This document shows, piece by piece, positions 17,039 to 27,100 of a DNA stretch of 56,852 bases; position 1 is the first letter of the stretch, and every line of letters begins with the position of its first letter. A program made the translations under genes and the position numbers. The notes below the pieces were generated by a model. It did no database searches. It was not told the DNA's origin and worked only from the letters and a program-made list of their open reading frames with translations. The DNA comes from Firmicutes bacterium UBA5286 (GTDB lineage: Bacteria > Bacillota > Proteinivoracia > UBA4975): NCBI GenBank assembly GCA_002408465.1, contig DHSM01000005.1, positions 1 through 56,852 on the forward strand, written 5' to 3'.

Positions 17039-17488
17039 TCAGCACAGTGTACTAGCAAGGAGCATGGCGTTCCATATGCGTGTGTGCGCATATTCGTCAC
17101 CAAGAATCGAGGTTAGCAGGTACCGGATTTGAGAAGTGGGAGCGCAGCCTGCTAAAGCTGAGTAACGAGTTATTGCCGAAAGCTCACCCGCAATAGCTGC
17201 GGTTACATCAGCCGGAAAATTGCCGGTAGCGGGAGGACAGTCCGGCGGGCAGGATACGGGAGGGGGGCAGATGCCTAAAAGGGATGCTTGCAGCCGGGCA
17301 TGCCCGTACTCATCACCTGTAATGCTGGTGACAATCAGGCGCAGCAAGTCAGAAGGCGCTTCATTAGCAATGGCAGCATAAAAACCTGCATCACAGACTT
17401 CGTCTTGGATTGATTCCTCCAGGCTGACTCTGAAATTCTGGCATTGGGGACAGCTGGGAATTTGCAATCTGTCCGGGACAGTATTCAT
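17039..17488 (-). CDS. Tandem half-ferritin-like protein
   Basis: The 149-residue protein contains two copies of one two-helix unit. Copy one is EESIQDEVCDAGFYAAI ... SITGDEYGHARLQASLL (about residues 24-70); copy two is AAIAGELSAITRYSALAG ... SILGDEYAHTRIWNAMLL (about 95-145). Each supplies a glutamate from the first helix and a DEYxH set from the second, the usual ligands of ferritin-like di-iron sites, so one chain may fold as a four-helix bundle. A proline- and cysteine-rich linker joins them, and a CPQC pair lies near the N-terminus. I chose ATG 17488, which has GGAGGTG just upstream. It probably binds iron or reacts with peroxide, but this is inferred. Confidence 0.7.
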   Translation of the reverse strand: MNTVPDRLQIPSCPQCQNFRVSLEESIQDEVCDAGFYAAIANEAPSDLLRLIVTSITGDEYGHARLQASLLGICPPPVSCPPDCPPATGNFPADVTAAIAGELSAITRYSALAGCAPTSQIRYLLTSILGDEYAHTRIWNAMLLASTLC

Positions 17489-17550
17489 ATTTCTCACCTC
17501 CATTCATAAAATAGCAGTTTTTCTCGTATTTCCCATACATATTCGACGGG

Positions 17551-17817
17551 TTATTCTCGGGCCGATTTCAACGCTTCTCCAGCTTCTTCAACTTGGGTTA
17601 TTTGCGCTCTGGCGCCATGTCCATTTAGAGTTAAGAACAGCGCCAGGGCCCTGGCATGGCCATATTTGTCGCCGACAATGCTGTAGAATAGGGTTCTAAG
17701 GCCTGGATCCCTTATACCTTTGGCGATAGCTGCATAACGGCCAATGGCAAGAATTTCATCGGTTAATGCCTGGGAGATGCTGTCGACAAGTTCTGCCGAA
17801 AGGACACTGTTGTTCAT
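17551..17817 (-). CDS. Single half-ferritin-like protein
   Basis: This 88-residue product is one unit of the repeat that occurs twice in the next gene: ALTDEILAIGRYAAIAKGI in the first helix and SIVGDKYGHARALALFL in the second. Lysine replaces the glutamate of the DEYGH motif, so a complete metal site would need a partner chain. It must dimerise to make a four-helix bundle, perhaps with the product of 17039-17488, which is transcribed from the same strand 62 bases downstream. GGTGGAG precedes ATG 17817. No transport or storage signal is visible. Confidence 0.65.
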   Translation of the reverse strand: MNNSVLSAELVDSISQALTDEILAIGRYAAIAKGIRDPGLRTLFYSIVGDKYGHARALALFLTLNGHGARAQITQVEEAGEALKSARE

Positions 17818-18095
17818 TTTTCTCCACCCCAGTTCAGGTTATTGAAACTGGATAAGCTTTGTGCTGGGCAATAGAGTAGTGTTCTGCCGGCAAATCCATA
17901 ATAATCCTATGGGGCTAAAGGACTTAGGCAGGTTCGCCTGGCTGGGCTTTAGCATGAGCTCCAGGAATAGTTAGCTTGCCTAAAGGAATTGGGCAATTAA
18001 TCAACATTTTATCGCAATTTCAATAAACCGGCTTAATCTTATATCTGTTACCATGATTAATGGCTGCAAATAGAAATTAGGGAGGGGTTGGGTTG

Positions 18096-18458
18096 ATGTT
18101 TGATAATCCTACTTTAGACAAGTTTGCCAAGTGGTCAGGTTTTATGGGGGTTTTTTCAATTGTCGTGGGGATTCTGCAGGCCATCACTATTATTGGCATC
18201 CCTTCAGCTGTCATTATGATTATTATGGGAGTCAAGTTGCTGGGGGCAAAATCTGCTGCCAAGGCCCTGACTGTTGCTCCCGAGGCTGATGTTCCTACTC
18301 AGTTCAACAAGATGGTCAACGATCTCAGAGTTTATTTTCAAGTTAACGGTGTTCTCATTATTATCGGTTTGATTGTAGGTGTGCTTGCCGTAATTGCAAT
18401 GATTGTTGCTCTTATCGCTTCAGGCGGAAACTTAGATTTCAATTACCAGTTCAATTAG
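18096..18458 (+). CDS. DUF5362-family membrane protein
   Basis: The 120-residue protein has two broad hydrophobic parts: GVFSIVVGILQAITIIGIP with VIMIIMGVKLLG (about residues 18-50), and VLIIIGLIVGVLAVIAMIV near the C-terminus (about 85-112), with a short cytoplasmic segment KMVNDLRVYFQ between. This is the pattern of DUF5362 proteins, small membrane proteins of unknown function in Firmicutes. GGGAGGGG at 18080-18087 fits ATG 18096 (TTG 18093 is also possible). It stands alone, upstream of two terminators. Confidence 0.8.
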   Translation: MFDNPTLDKFAKWSGFMGVFSIVVGILQAITIIGIPSAVIMIIMGVKLLGAKSAAKALTVAPEADVPTQFNKMVNDLRVYFQVNGVLIIIGLIVGVLAVIAMIVALIASGGNLDFNYQFN

Positions 18459-18471
18459 GGGATAATCCATG

Positions 18472-18534
18472 CCGCGGCTTGCCGCGGTTTCTTTTTCTTC
18501 AAAATCTGATTCAGCCCGAAGGGCTGTTTTTTTT
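18472..18534 (+). terminator. Two consecutive terminators
   Basis: The first is CCGCGG-CTTG-CCGCGG followed by TTTCTTTTTC. The second is CAGCCC-GAA-GGGCTG (18512-18526) followed by eight T residues. Together they separate DUF5362 from the polysaccharide locus. Confidence 0.8.
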
Positions 18535-18643
18535 GTTTTCCTGTTGCCAATAAATGTCGGCAAGCCGTTTTGCTTTTACAATTTTCTTTCCCGGTCAATA
18601 CTAATACGGATAGCGTCGAAAAATTGACAACAGGAGGGTTACA

Positions 18644-21094
18644 ATGCGTGCGATTATTATGGCAGGCGGCAGCGGTTCCAGGCTGCGCCCCCTGACTTGC
18701 GATTTGCCAAAACCAATGGTGCCTGTACTTAACAGGCCAGTGATGCATTATACAGTTGAGCTGCTGAAAAAGCACGGCATTGAGAAGGTTGCAGTGACTT
18801 TGGCATACTTGCCAAGGGCAATTAAAGATTACTTTGAAGATGGGGTAGATTTTGGCGTTTGCTTGGAGTATTTTTTCGAGGAGATTCCTTTAGGGACTGC
18901 CGGCAGTGTCAAGAACGCCGCCGGTTTTCTGCCGGGAACCTTTGTTGTCATCAGCGGTGATGCCCTGACGGATTTAGACATAAGCGAAGCTGTGGCATTT
19001 CACAAGGAGCGGGGATCCCAGGCCACCTTGGTCTTGCACCGGCAACAAATTCCCTTGGAGTATGGAGTGGTCATAACTGATAAAGAGGGCAGAATTACCC
19101 GGTTTTTAGAGAAACCAAGCTGGGGAGAAGTGTTCAGCGATACTGTCAACACCGGCATTTACATCCTGGAGCCCAGTGTGCTGGACTATTTTGAAGGGGG
19201 CAGGCAATTTGATTTCAGCAAGGACCTCTTTCCCAGGCTTTTAGAGGACGGGGTCCCTATGTACGGATATATCTCCAACAATTACTGGTGTGATATCGGG
19301 GATTTGCGTTCTTACCGGCAGGCTCAGTTTGATGTCCTGGAGGGCAAGGTTGATGTAAATATTGCTGGAGAACAGCGGCAGCCCGGTATTTGGGTGGCTG
19401 AGGACTGCAAACTGGCGGAGAATATTGAGTTAATCGCCCCGGTCTATATTGGCAGGAGTTGCACATTGGGTGCGGGAGCTAAAATTGGTCCCCTTACCGT
19501 ACTCAATGATTTTTGCCGGATTGAGGAGGGGGCTTCCCTTAAGCGCACGGTGGTCTGGAGGGACTCCAGTGTGGGCAGGAGGGCGGAAATTAGGGGGGCC
19601 ACCGTCTGTAACAGTGTCAATATTGGCACAGGAGCCAGATTGTTTGACGACACAGTGGCGGGCAGCAGGACTGTGCTGGAGCAGGGGGTGACTCTGAGGC
19701 CGGGAGCAAAGGTTTGGCCGGATAAGAGCATTGCCGAAGATACCGTGCTCAGCCAGAACTTGGTCTGGGGTTCCCGCCTCAGCCGCAGGCTGTTTGGGCG
19801 CAAGGACATTAAGGGCCGATTTAATGTGGAGGTGACGCCGGAGTTGGCCTCCCGGCTGGGTTCGGCCTTTGCCTCCCTTGTAGGCAAAGAGAATTGCCTT
19901 GTGGTCTCCGGGGATAATACTGAGGCGGCGGTATTAATGGCCGATGCCCTGAGCGTGGGTATTTTGGCTTGCGGAATCAGGGTAATCCGGGCCTCCGGTT
20001 TGGTTATGCCCATGGTGAGGTTTGCTGTGCGCCACTACGTAGCCGGGGGCGGCGTCCACGTGCGCCTGGATTCCCTGAAGCCGGAACAGCTGCATTTGGA
20101 GTTTGTCAGTGCCACTGGGGCCAATCTTGACAGAAATGCAGAGCGCAAACTGGAGAAGGCTATTAACGGCGACTGTTTTCAAAGAGTGGGCGCCGGCGAG
20201 GTGGAAATTACCCGGCGCACTGACGATATTCCCAGGCTGTATTTTGCCCATTGGGCCTCAAAATTGCGGACTCTGGGTCCGGGAAAAAAGTTGGCCGGGC
20301 TTGTGGTTGTCTTGGGGGCGGAGTCGGAGCTCATGTCCTTCCTGGGCGGCAGTTTCCTGAGTTATATCGGCTGTGTCGTCAAAAGGGCAGAGAATTCCGT
20401 GGCAGATGTCAGGGATGGGGTACGGCAAAATAATGCCGACCTTGGGGTTTTCCTGGCTTCCGACGGTGAGGGCGTTGTGGTAGTGGATGAGAGGGGAAGA
20501 GTGGTCGGGGCCGAAGAATACAGGGCTTTGAGCTTGTTCTTGGCCTTAGGGGTGAAAGGCAAGTCTGTCATCATTCCCCATGATGCCCCCCAGGCCTTAA
20601 GAAATATGGCCAGGGGAACCGAGATAATTCAGGTGAAATCCGAACCCGCCCAGGTGATGGCAGCGATGTTGAGCCGCAGCGCCAATGATGGCCGCATCGC
20701 TCTGCAGTACTTATTGGACTTTGATGGCATTCAGGCTGCCGCAAGAATCGCAGACTTCCTGGCCAGCAAAAAACTGCGGCTGAGCCAGGTGCTTAAGCGG
20801 CTGCCGGCTCTGAATTACAAAGCGATTGCTGTTCCCTGCCAATGGACGGAAAAAGGCCGGGTGCTAAGGCAATTGGTGGCGCAACAAAACAAACGGAAAA
20901 TGGAAATGTATGAAGGGGTAAAAATTTGGGATGACAGGGGCTGGGCCTTGGTCCTGCCCGACAGTGAAAAGCCTCGTTTTAATATTTACGCCCAGGGACA
21001 TAGTGAGGAATTTGCTGAGGAACTGGCGGCGGAATTCAGCGAAAGGGTAAGCTCGTTGCTGCATGCGGGATCCCAGTACGATGAAAAAAGCTAG
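18644..21094 (+). CDS. Mannose-1-phosphate guanylyltransferase-like protein fused to a phosphomutase-like domain
   Basis: The first 230 or so residues are a nucleotidyltransferase with the signature AGGSGSRLRPLTCDLPKPMV and the LGTAGSVKNA segment; the metal ligand lies in SGDALTDLD. A left-handed beta-helix follows (about 245-375), with isoleucine-rich hexapeptide repeats. The last 430 residues look like an alpha-D-phosphohexomutase, but the catalytic serine loop (normally TASHNP) is replaced by RLDSLKPE near residue 475, so mutase activity is doubtful. The product would be a sugar nucleotide such as GDP-mannose or a glucose equivalent. It ends 22 bases before the glucan synthase gene and is probably cotranscribed. 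ATG 18644 follows AGGAGGG. Confidence 0.85.
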   Translation: MRAIIMAGGSGSRLRPLTCDLPKPMVPVLNRPVMHYTVELLKKHGIEKVAVTLAYLPRAIKDYFEDGVDFGVCLEYFFEEIPLGTAGSVKNAAGFLPGTFVVISGDALTDLDISEAVAFHKERGSQATLVLHRQQIPLEYGVVITDKEGRITRFLEKPSWGEVFSDTVNTGIYILEPSVLDYFEGGRQFDFSKDLFPRLLEDGVPMYGYISNNYWCDIGDLRSYRQAQFDVLEGKVDVNIAGEQRQPGIWVAEDCKLAENIELIAPVYIGRSCTLGAGAKIGPLTVLNDFCRIEEGASLKRTVVWRDSSVGRRAEIRGATVCNSVNIGTGARLFDDTVAGSRTVLEQGVTLRPGAKVWPDKSIAEDTVLSQNLVWGSRLSRRLFGRKDIKGRFNVEVTPELASRLGSAFASLVGKENCLVVSGDNTEAAVLMADALSVGILACGIRVIRASGLVMPMVRFAVRHYVAGGGVHVRLDSLKPEQLHLEFVSATGANLDRNAERKLEKAINGDCFQRVGAGEVEITRRTDDIPRLYFAHWASKLRTLGPGKKLAGLVVVLGAESELMSFLGGSFLSYIGCVVKRAENSVADVRDGVRQNNADLGVFLASDGEGVVVVDERGRVVGAEEYRALSLFLALGVKGKSVIIPHDAPQALRNMARGTEIIQVKSEPAQVMAAMLSRSANDGRIALQYLLDFDGIQAAARIADFLASKKLRLSQVLKRLPALNYKAIAVPCQWTEKGRVLRQLVAQQNKRKMEMYEGVKIWDDRGWALVLPDSEKPRFNIYAQGHSEEFAEELAAEFSERVSSLLHAGSQYDEKS

Positions 21095-21116
21095 GAAATA
21101 ACAGGGGATGAGATCA

Positions 21117-24100
21117 ATGGATCTGCTGCTGATTGGGGCAGCCTTGGCTGGATTGTACATTTTCTATCGCAGTCGGGGTCGTAAATCCGCAATCTGGTTT
21201 GACGGGGTCATCCTTCGTCCTGAAGATCTTGCTGTTCATGCCCGGGAATTGGGGAAATACCACAAGGTAGAGACAGTTAGAACCAGCCGCCATTTAATTA
21301 TCCGCCGGCTGCAGGATAATTTTCAATTTATCACCCGGGTGTACTTGGGTGCGGCAGAGGATCTGCGCAAAGAGCGGCAGGTAGCCCCGGCTGGGGAATG
21401 GCTGCTGGATAATTACTATATTATCGAAGAACAGGTCAAGGAAATCCTGCTCAGCGTTAGGAAACACAGATTTCAGGACCTGCCTGTGCTTTGCAACGGA
21501 TATCTCAAGGGCATTCCGAGAATATTTGCCATCGCCCTGGAGATCATCTCCCATACCGACGGCATCCTCAGTGAACAGGCGCTGCATAAGTTTATTGAGG
21601 CCTATCAGGAGAGCGCCCCGCTTGCCATAGGCGAGATTTGGTCCTTGTCTTTGATGGTGCGAGTTGCCCTGATCGAGAAGATCCGTCATGTGTGCGTGCT
21701 CCTGGAAACAACCCATAAACAGTGGCGGCAGGCAGAATTTTTTCTCGACCGGACGAAACCGGAAAAGCTTAAGGAAAAAATTTATGCCCTTGGCAAACTC
21801 CATCCTGCCTTTGCCGAGCACCTGCTGGAAGTAATTCGCCACAATGAACTGGCGGGCAAGCAGGTGCGGGATTTGTTGGCGGAAAAACTCCTTGAACAAG
21901 ATACAACCCTGGAAAAGCTTGTGCATAGTGAGCATCAAGCCAAAGCGGCCCAGTCCACTTCCATGGGCAACGCAGTCTCCAGCTTAAAGGGCGCTTCTAC
22001 CCTGGACTGGAACAGGATTTTTGAACAGCTCTCCCTGGCGGATCATATCCTGCAAGCTGATGCAGTCTACGGGGAAATGGATTTTTCTTCCCGCAATCAC
22101 TATCGCCTCAGGGTTCAAGTATTGGCGAAAAAGCTGGGGATCAGCGAGACCAGAGTTGCCAAGATGGCAATTGAAAGCGCCCAGGCTGCAGCAGGAGATT
22201 GCCAGCGGCATTGCGGCTACTACCTCCTGGACCAGGGGCGTCAGGTGCTGTACGAAAAGGCCGGCGTCAGGTATGGCAAGTCTAGCTTCAGCAGCAGCGA
22301 TTACATTCTGATTTTGGCTGGATTGTCTTTGGCCCTGGCGGCAGTTGCCGGCGTTGCCGCCTATCCTCTTGGGACTGGCTGGGCCTTAATCTTTGCCCTG
22401 CTTTTTCTCATTCCCGGCAGCGAAACAATAGTCAATTTGTTTAACCGGGTATTGGTGCATCTCCGCAAGCCGGCATTTTTGCCCAAACTTGAATACCGCG
22501 GGGGGATTCCCCCTGAAGCTGCTGCTTTGGTTGTCATCCCGGCTCTGCTCCCCGATTGCCGGCGAACCCGGGAGCTCATTGACCATTTAGAAGTTCATTA
22601 CCTGGCTAATCCCGAGAAGAACCTGTATTTTGCCCTTTTAGGGGACTTTAAAGATTCTCTGACCCAAGAAGACGCTGGCGATGAGGAAATTATCCAGGCG
22701 GCCCGGGATGGCATACAAGCCCTAAATGAAAGGTACCAAGCCACCCGGTTTTTTGCTCTGGTCAGGAAGCGGCAGTATTCACAAACTCAAGGGAAATGGA
22801 TGGGTTGGGAGCGCAAGCGGGGGGCCTTAATCGAACTGAATGCCCTGCTTTCTGGCAGCGATGGCACTTCCTTTATGCTTCTGCCCGCCAATCTGCCTGC
22901 CCTTCGCTATATTCTTACCTTAGACGCCGACACCCGGCTGCCAATTGATATGGCCAAAAAACTGGTGGGGACAATTTCTCATCCCCTCAACCAATTGGAA
23001 CTGGATGCTGACAACAACCGGCCTGAGCGGGGATACGGCCTCATTCAGCCCCGCATTGGGATGAGTGCAGAAAGCGTCAGCAAAAGCAAGTTTGCCCGGG
23101 TAATGGCTGGGCCCGGGGGCACAGATACATATGCCTCCGCCATCAGTGATGTCTACCAGGACTGGTTTGGACAAGGCATCTTTACCGGCAAGGGCATCTA
23201 TGATCTGGGGGCTGCCCATAGTCTTCTGGGATCAGTGCCCGAAAACAGCATCCTCAGCCACGACCTGCTGGAGGGGGGACTGCTGCATGCCGGCCTGGCC
23301 ACCGACTTGGAACTGGTGGACGATTTTCCCGCCCGCTACAGTTCGTATGTCGCCAGGGGACACCGCTGGACCCGGGGGGACTGGCAACTTTTGCCCTGGC
23401 TCGGTGACCGGGTTGCAGGCCGGAAAAATCCTCTTGCGCTCATCACCCGCTGGCAGATATTTGACAACCTGCGCCGCAGCCTTGTGCCTGTTTTTCTAAT
23501 GCTTTTTTTGGCCATAGGCTTGCTGGCGCCTGGGAGTCCCTGGATCTGGGCCGGCATGTTTTGGGGGGCATTGATGCTGCCGGCGCTTTTCGCCCTCCTA
23601 GATTTCAACTGGCGGGGATATTTGTTTAACAGGGCCTCCGGAATTAAATCCCAGCTCAGCGGCCCCCGGGCATGGCTGCACCGGCTAGGCTGGCAACTGG
23701 CTTTCTTGCCCTACCAGGCCTGGGTAAACGCAGATGCAGCAGTGCGAACACTGTACAGACTGTTCATCTCCCGGAAAAATTTGTTGGAATGGACAACCGC
23801 TGCCGAGGCTGAAAAAAAAGCGGGAGACAACTACCAGCGCCAATTCCAGCCGGCCTTGCTTGCGGCCGCGGCTATTGTTCTGCCTTTGGCAATCTTGCGC
23901 CCCTTAAGCCTGGTGATATATCTTCCACTGCTGGCCCTGTGGCTGTATTCTCCTGTTCTCGCCCGCCGGGTCAGTCAAAGAGAAGAGGCCGGGGAAAAGC
24001 TGCAGGAAGAGGACAGGGCCTTGTTGCGCAAGCTCGCCCGAGTGACCTGGCACTATTATGAAGATCTGACTGGGGAGGAAACTTGTTATTTGCCCCCGGA

Positions 24101-27100
24101 TAATTGCCAGGCAAAACCGCCTACGGGAATTGACTACAGGACATCACCGACAAATATCGGGTTTTACCTGCTGTCCACACTGGCAGCCAGGGATTTTCGC
24201 TTTATCTCCACCCTGGAGATGGTGGACCGAATTGATAAAACCCTGAGTTCGGTGGAGAGCATGGAAAAGTGGAAGGGGCACCTGTATAACTGGTATGCAA
24301 TCAAGGATTTGGAGCTGCTGCGCCCCCGATTTGTTTCGACGGTGGACAGCGGCAATTTTGCCAGCATGCTGGTGGCTTTGGCTCAGGGCCTCAGGGAATG
24401 TCTAGACCGGCCCTTGTTTGATGCTGCCTCCACCCAGGAGCTGTTGGTAATCCCGGGGATAGAGGCAACGGGGCCTCTTGACAACAGCCTGGGCAGCTGG
24501 AAAGAAATTTTAGCTCAGCCTGCAAATGCCGCCAGTCCCAGGGGCAGGAGGCTGCTCAATATGTATCGGGAAGAGTTGGCTTGCCTGTTCCCGCATACAG
24601 AAATTCTTACCCATCCCCCGGAGTTTTTGCATCGGGACATGTCCTTTCGCCGACTGGCCCAGCTGGCCAAAGGGGCGGCGGAAAACCCCTCTCCCGGCAA
24701 TCTGGCTCGCAGCTATGAGGATATGCTGGCGGAAATCGACTCTCTGCTGGCAGAAGGAGAAAGCTGGCAACGGGAATATTTACTGGTCTGGAAAGACGAT
24801 TTGCTGAGGGTGGCAGCCGCCGCCAAAGAGCTGGCAGGAGAACTGCACCGCCACATTGCCAGAATAGAAGCTTTAGTCAAGGACACTGACTTTTCTGCCC
24901 TCTACAATAGTCGGCGGGATCTTTTTTCCATTGGCTATAGCGTCGATGAGGAAAAACTAATTGAGTCCAATTATGATTTGCTGGCTTCAGAAGCCCGGCT
25001 TACCAGTTATCTGGCCATTGTCCAGCGCCAGGTGCCGGCAAAGCACTGGCACAAACAGGGGCGGGCCTTGGTTCGGGTGGAGGGGACCCGGGCCTTGGTT
25101 TCCTGGTCAGGGACTATGTTTGAATATCTTATGCCTCTGCTGCTGATGAAGAATTACACCAACACCCTTCTGGCGGAGACAGTAGAGTCAGTTATTTCCG
25201 CCCAGCGCAGTTATGCGAAAAAACGCAATGTGCCCTGGGGTGTGTCAGAATCAGCGTACTATGCCTTTGATTACCGGCTCAATTACCAGTACCGGGCCTT
25301 TGGCATTCCCGATCTGGGGCTGAAGCGCGGATTGGCGGACGACATGGTGGTGTCTCCTTATTCAACTTTGCTGGCCTTGCCTTTTGCCCCTAAGGCGGCA
25401 ATAGAGAACATCCGCCAATTGCTGGCTGAAGGGATGGGAGGGAAATACGGCCTGTTTGAAGCTGTAGATTATACTCCTGAGCGGGTGCCGGCCAAGAAAA
25501 ACAAGGCGGTAGTTCAGAGTTATTTCGCCCATCATCAGGGGATGAGCCTGATTTCTTTGGCCAACTATCTCAATGACTTCGCCATGGTTCGCCGTTTTCA
25601 TAATGACCCCCGCGTTCGGGCAGGGGAACTTATGCTGCAAGAAACCCCGTCCCTGCAGCCTGTTCTCACAAAACAGATCAGAGAACCAGTGCTGCAGCTG
25701 CGGGCCAAGGCAGAGGAAGAAAGGGAAGTGGTGCGCAGTTTCGGCCTGCCCCAGGGGATGCCACCCAACTGCCACTTGCTTTCTAACGGCAGCTATACCG
25801 TCTTGCTTACCGACAGCGGCAGCGGCTATAGCCGCAATGCTCAGGTCCAGGTCAGCCGCTGGCGCGAGAATCTTGGCTACAAATACGGAACCTTTATCTT
25901 CATCAAGAGTCTAAATACCGATCAGGTATGGTCGGCAACCCTGGCGCCTTTTCACGTTGAGCCGGATTTTTACCGGGTCCGCTTTTTTCAGGATCGGGCC
26001 AGCTTTTTCCGGGAGACAGCGAATTTTGACACCAAGACGGAAGTCATCGTTTCCACTGAAGACAATGCAGAAATCCGCAGGGTCACCCTGACCAACCACG
26101 GCACCAAGGAAGCTAGCCTGGAGATAACCAGCTTTTTTGAGCCTGCCCTGTCTCGCCAGGATTCGGATTTGGCTCACCCTGCGTTCAACAACTTGTTTGT
26201 CCAGACCGAACCGGTGCACGAGCATAATGGCTTGCTGGCCTTCCGCAGGCCCCGCAGCGAAAAAGATCCCAGCCTCTTTGTTCTGCATCTGGTGACGGTA
26301 GAGGGGGAGAGTGTAGGCACTGTCCAGTATGAAACGGACCGGGGGAAGTTTATCGGCCGGGGCAAGGACATCTCTTGTCCAGCTGCCTTGCATCAGCCTT
26401 TGACCAATACCAGCGGCCAAGTGCTGGACCCTGTCATGAGCCTGCGCCGCCAGATTAAACTGGGTCCGGGTCAAAGCGCTGCCGTCACATTTGTCACTGC
26501 CCAGGGCAGCTCTCGGACGGAAATGCTGAAGCTGGCAGGCAAATACAGCGACCCCGCCGCCGGCCAGCGGGCCTTTGACATGGCGTATACCCGCAGTTTG
26601 GTGGAGAGGCGCTTTCTCAATCTCAGCCCTCAGTTGTTGGCCGCCAGCCAGCAGGCAATTGGCCACCTGGTATTCTTAAGCCCCACCCGGCGCCAGTATG
26701 AGGAAGTAATAGCGCGAAACACTTTGGCGCAGCAAGGCTTGTGGGCTCAGGGGATTTCCGGAGACAATCCAATCGTCCTGGTTTGTGTGGACGACACCGA
26801 AGAGATCCGCATAGTGGAAGAGGCAATTTTGGCCCATGAATATTGGCGGTTTAAGGGCCTGGTGGTGGACTTGGTCATTCTCCATGGCGGCCAGGGGGGA
26901 TATCTTGAGCCTGTGCGGGAATTGGTGCGGGAAATGGTGCAGCTCATCAGGATGATAGATATTCTCGACAAACCAGGGGGGATATACATTCGCGGGGCCA
27001 AACAGCTGACCGCCGCGGAAAGATGCCTGTTTCATGGGGCTGCCCGTTTAATCCTGCGTCAAGGCTCGCTGGCGGAGCAGCTGAAAACAAAGACTCGCAG

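Noticed and set aside
19444..20013. 189-residue minus-strand frame within the nucleotidyltransferase fusion gene
   Set aside because: Antisense artefact of GC-rich coding sequence; Ser/Thr/Leu/Pro-rich with no domain.
25911..26666. 251-residue minus-strand frame within the glucan synthase gene
   Set aside because: Antisense artefact; no start signal, and the plus-strand frame is continuous and conserved.
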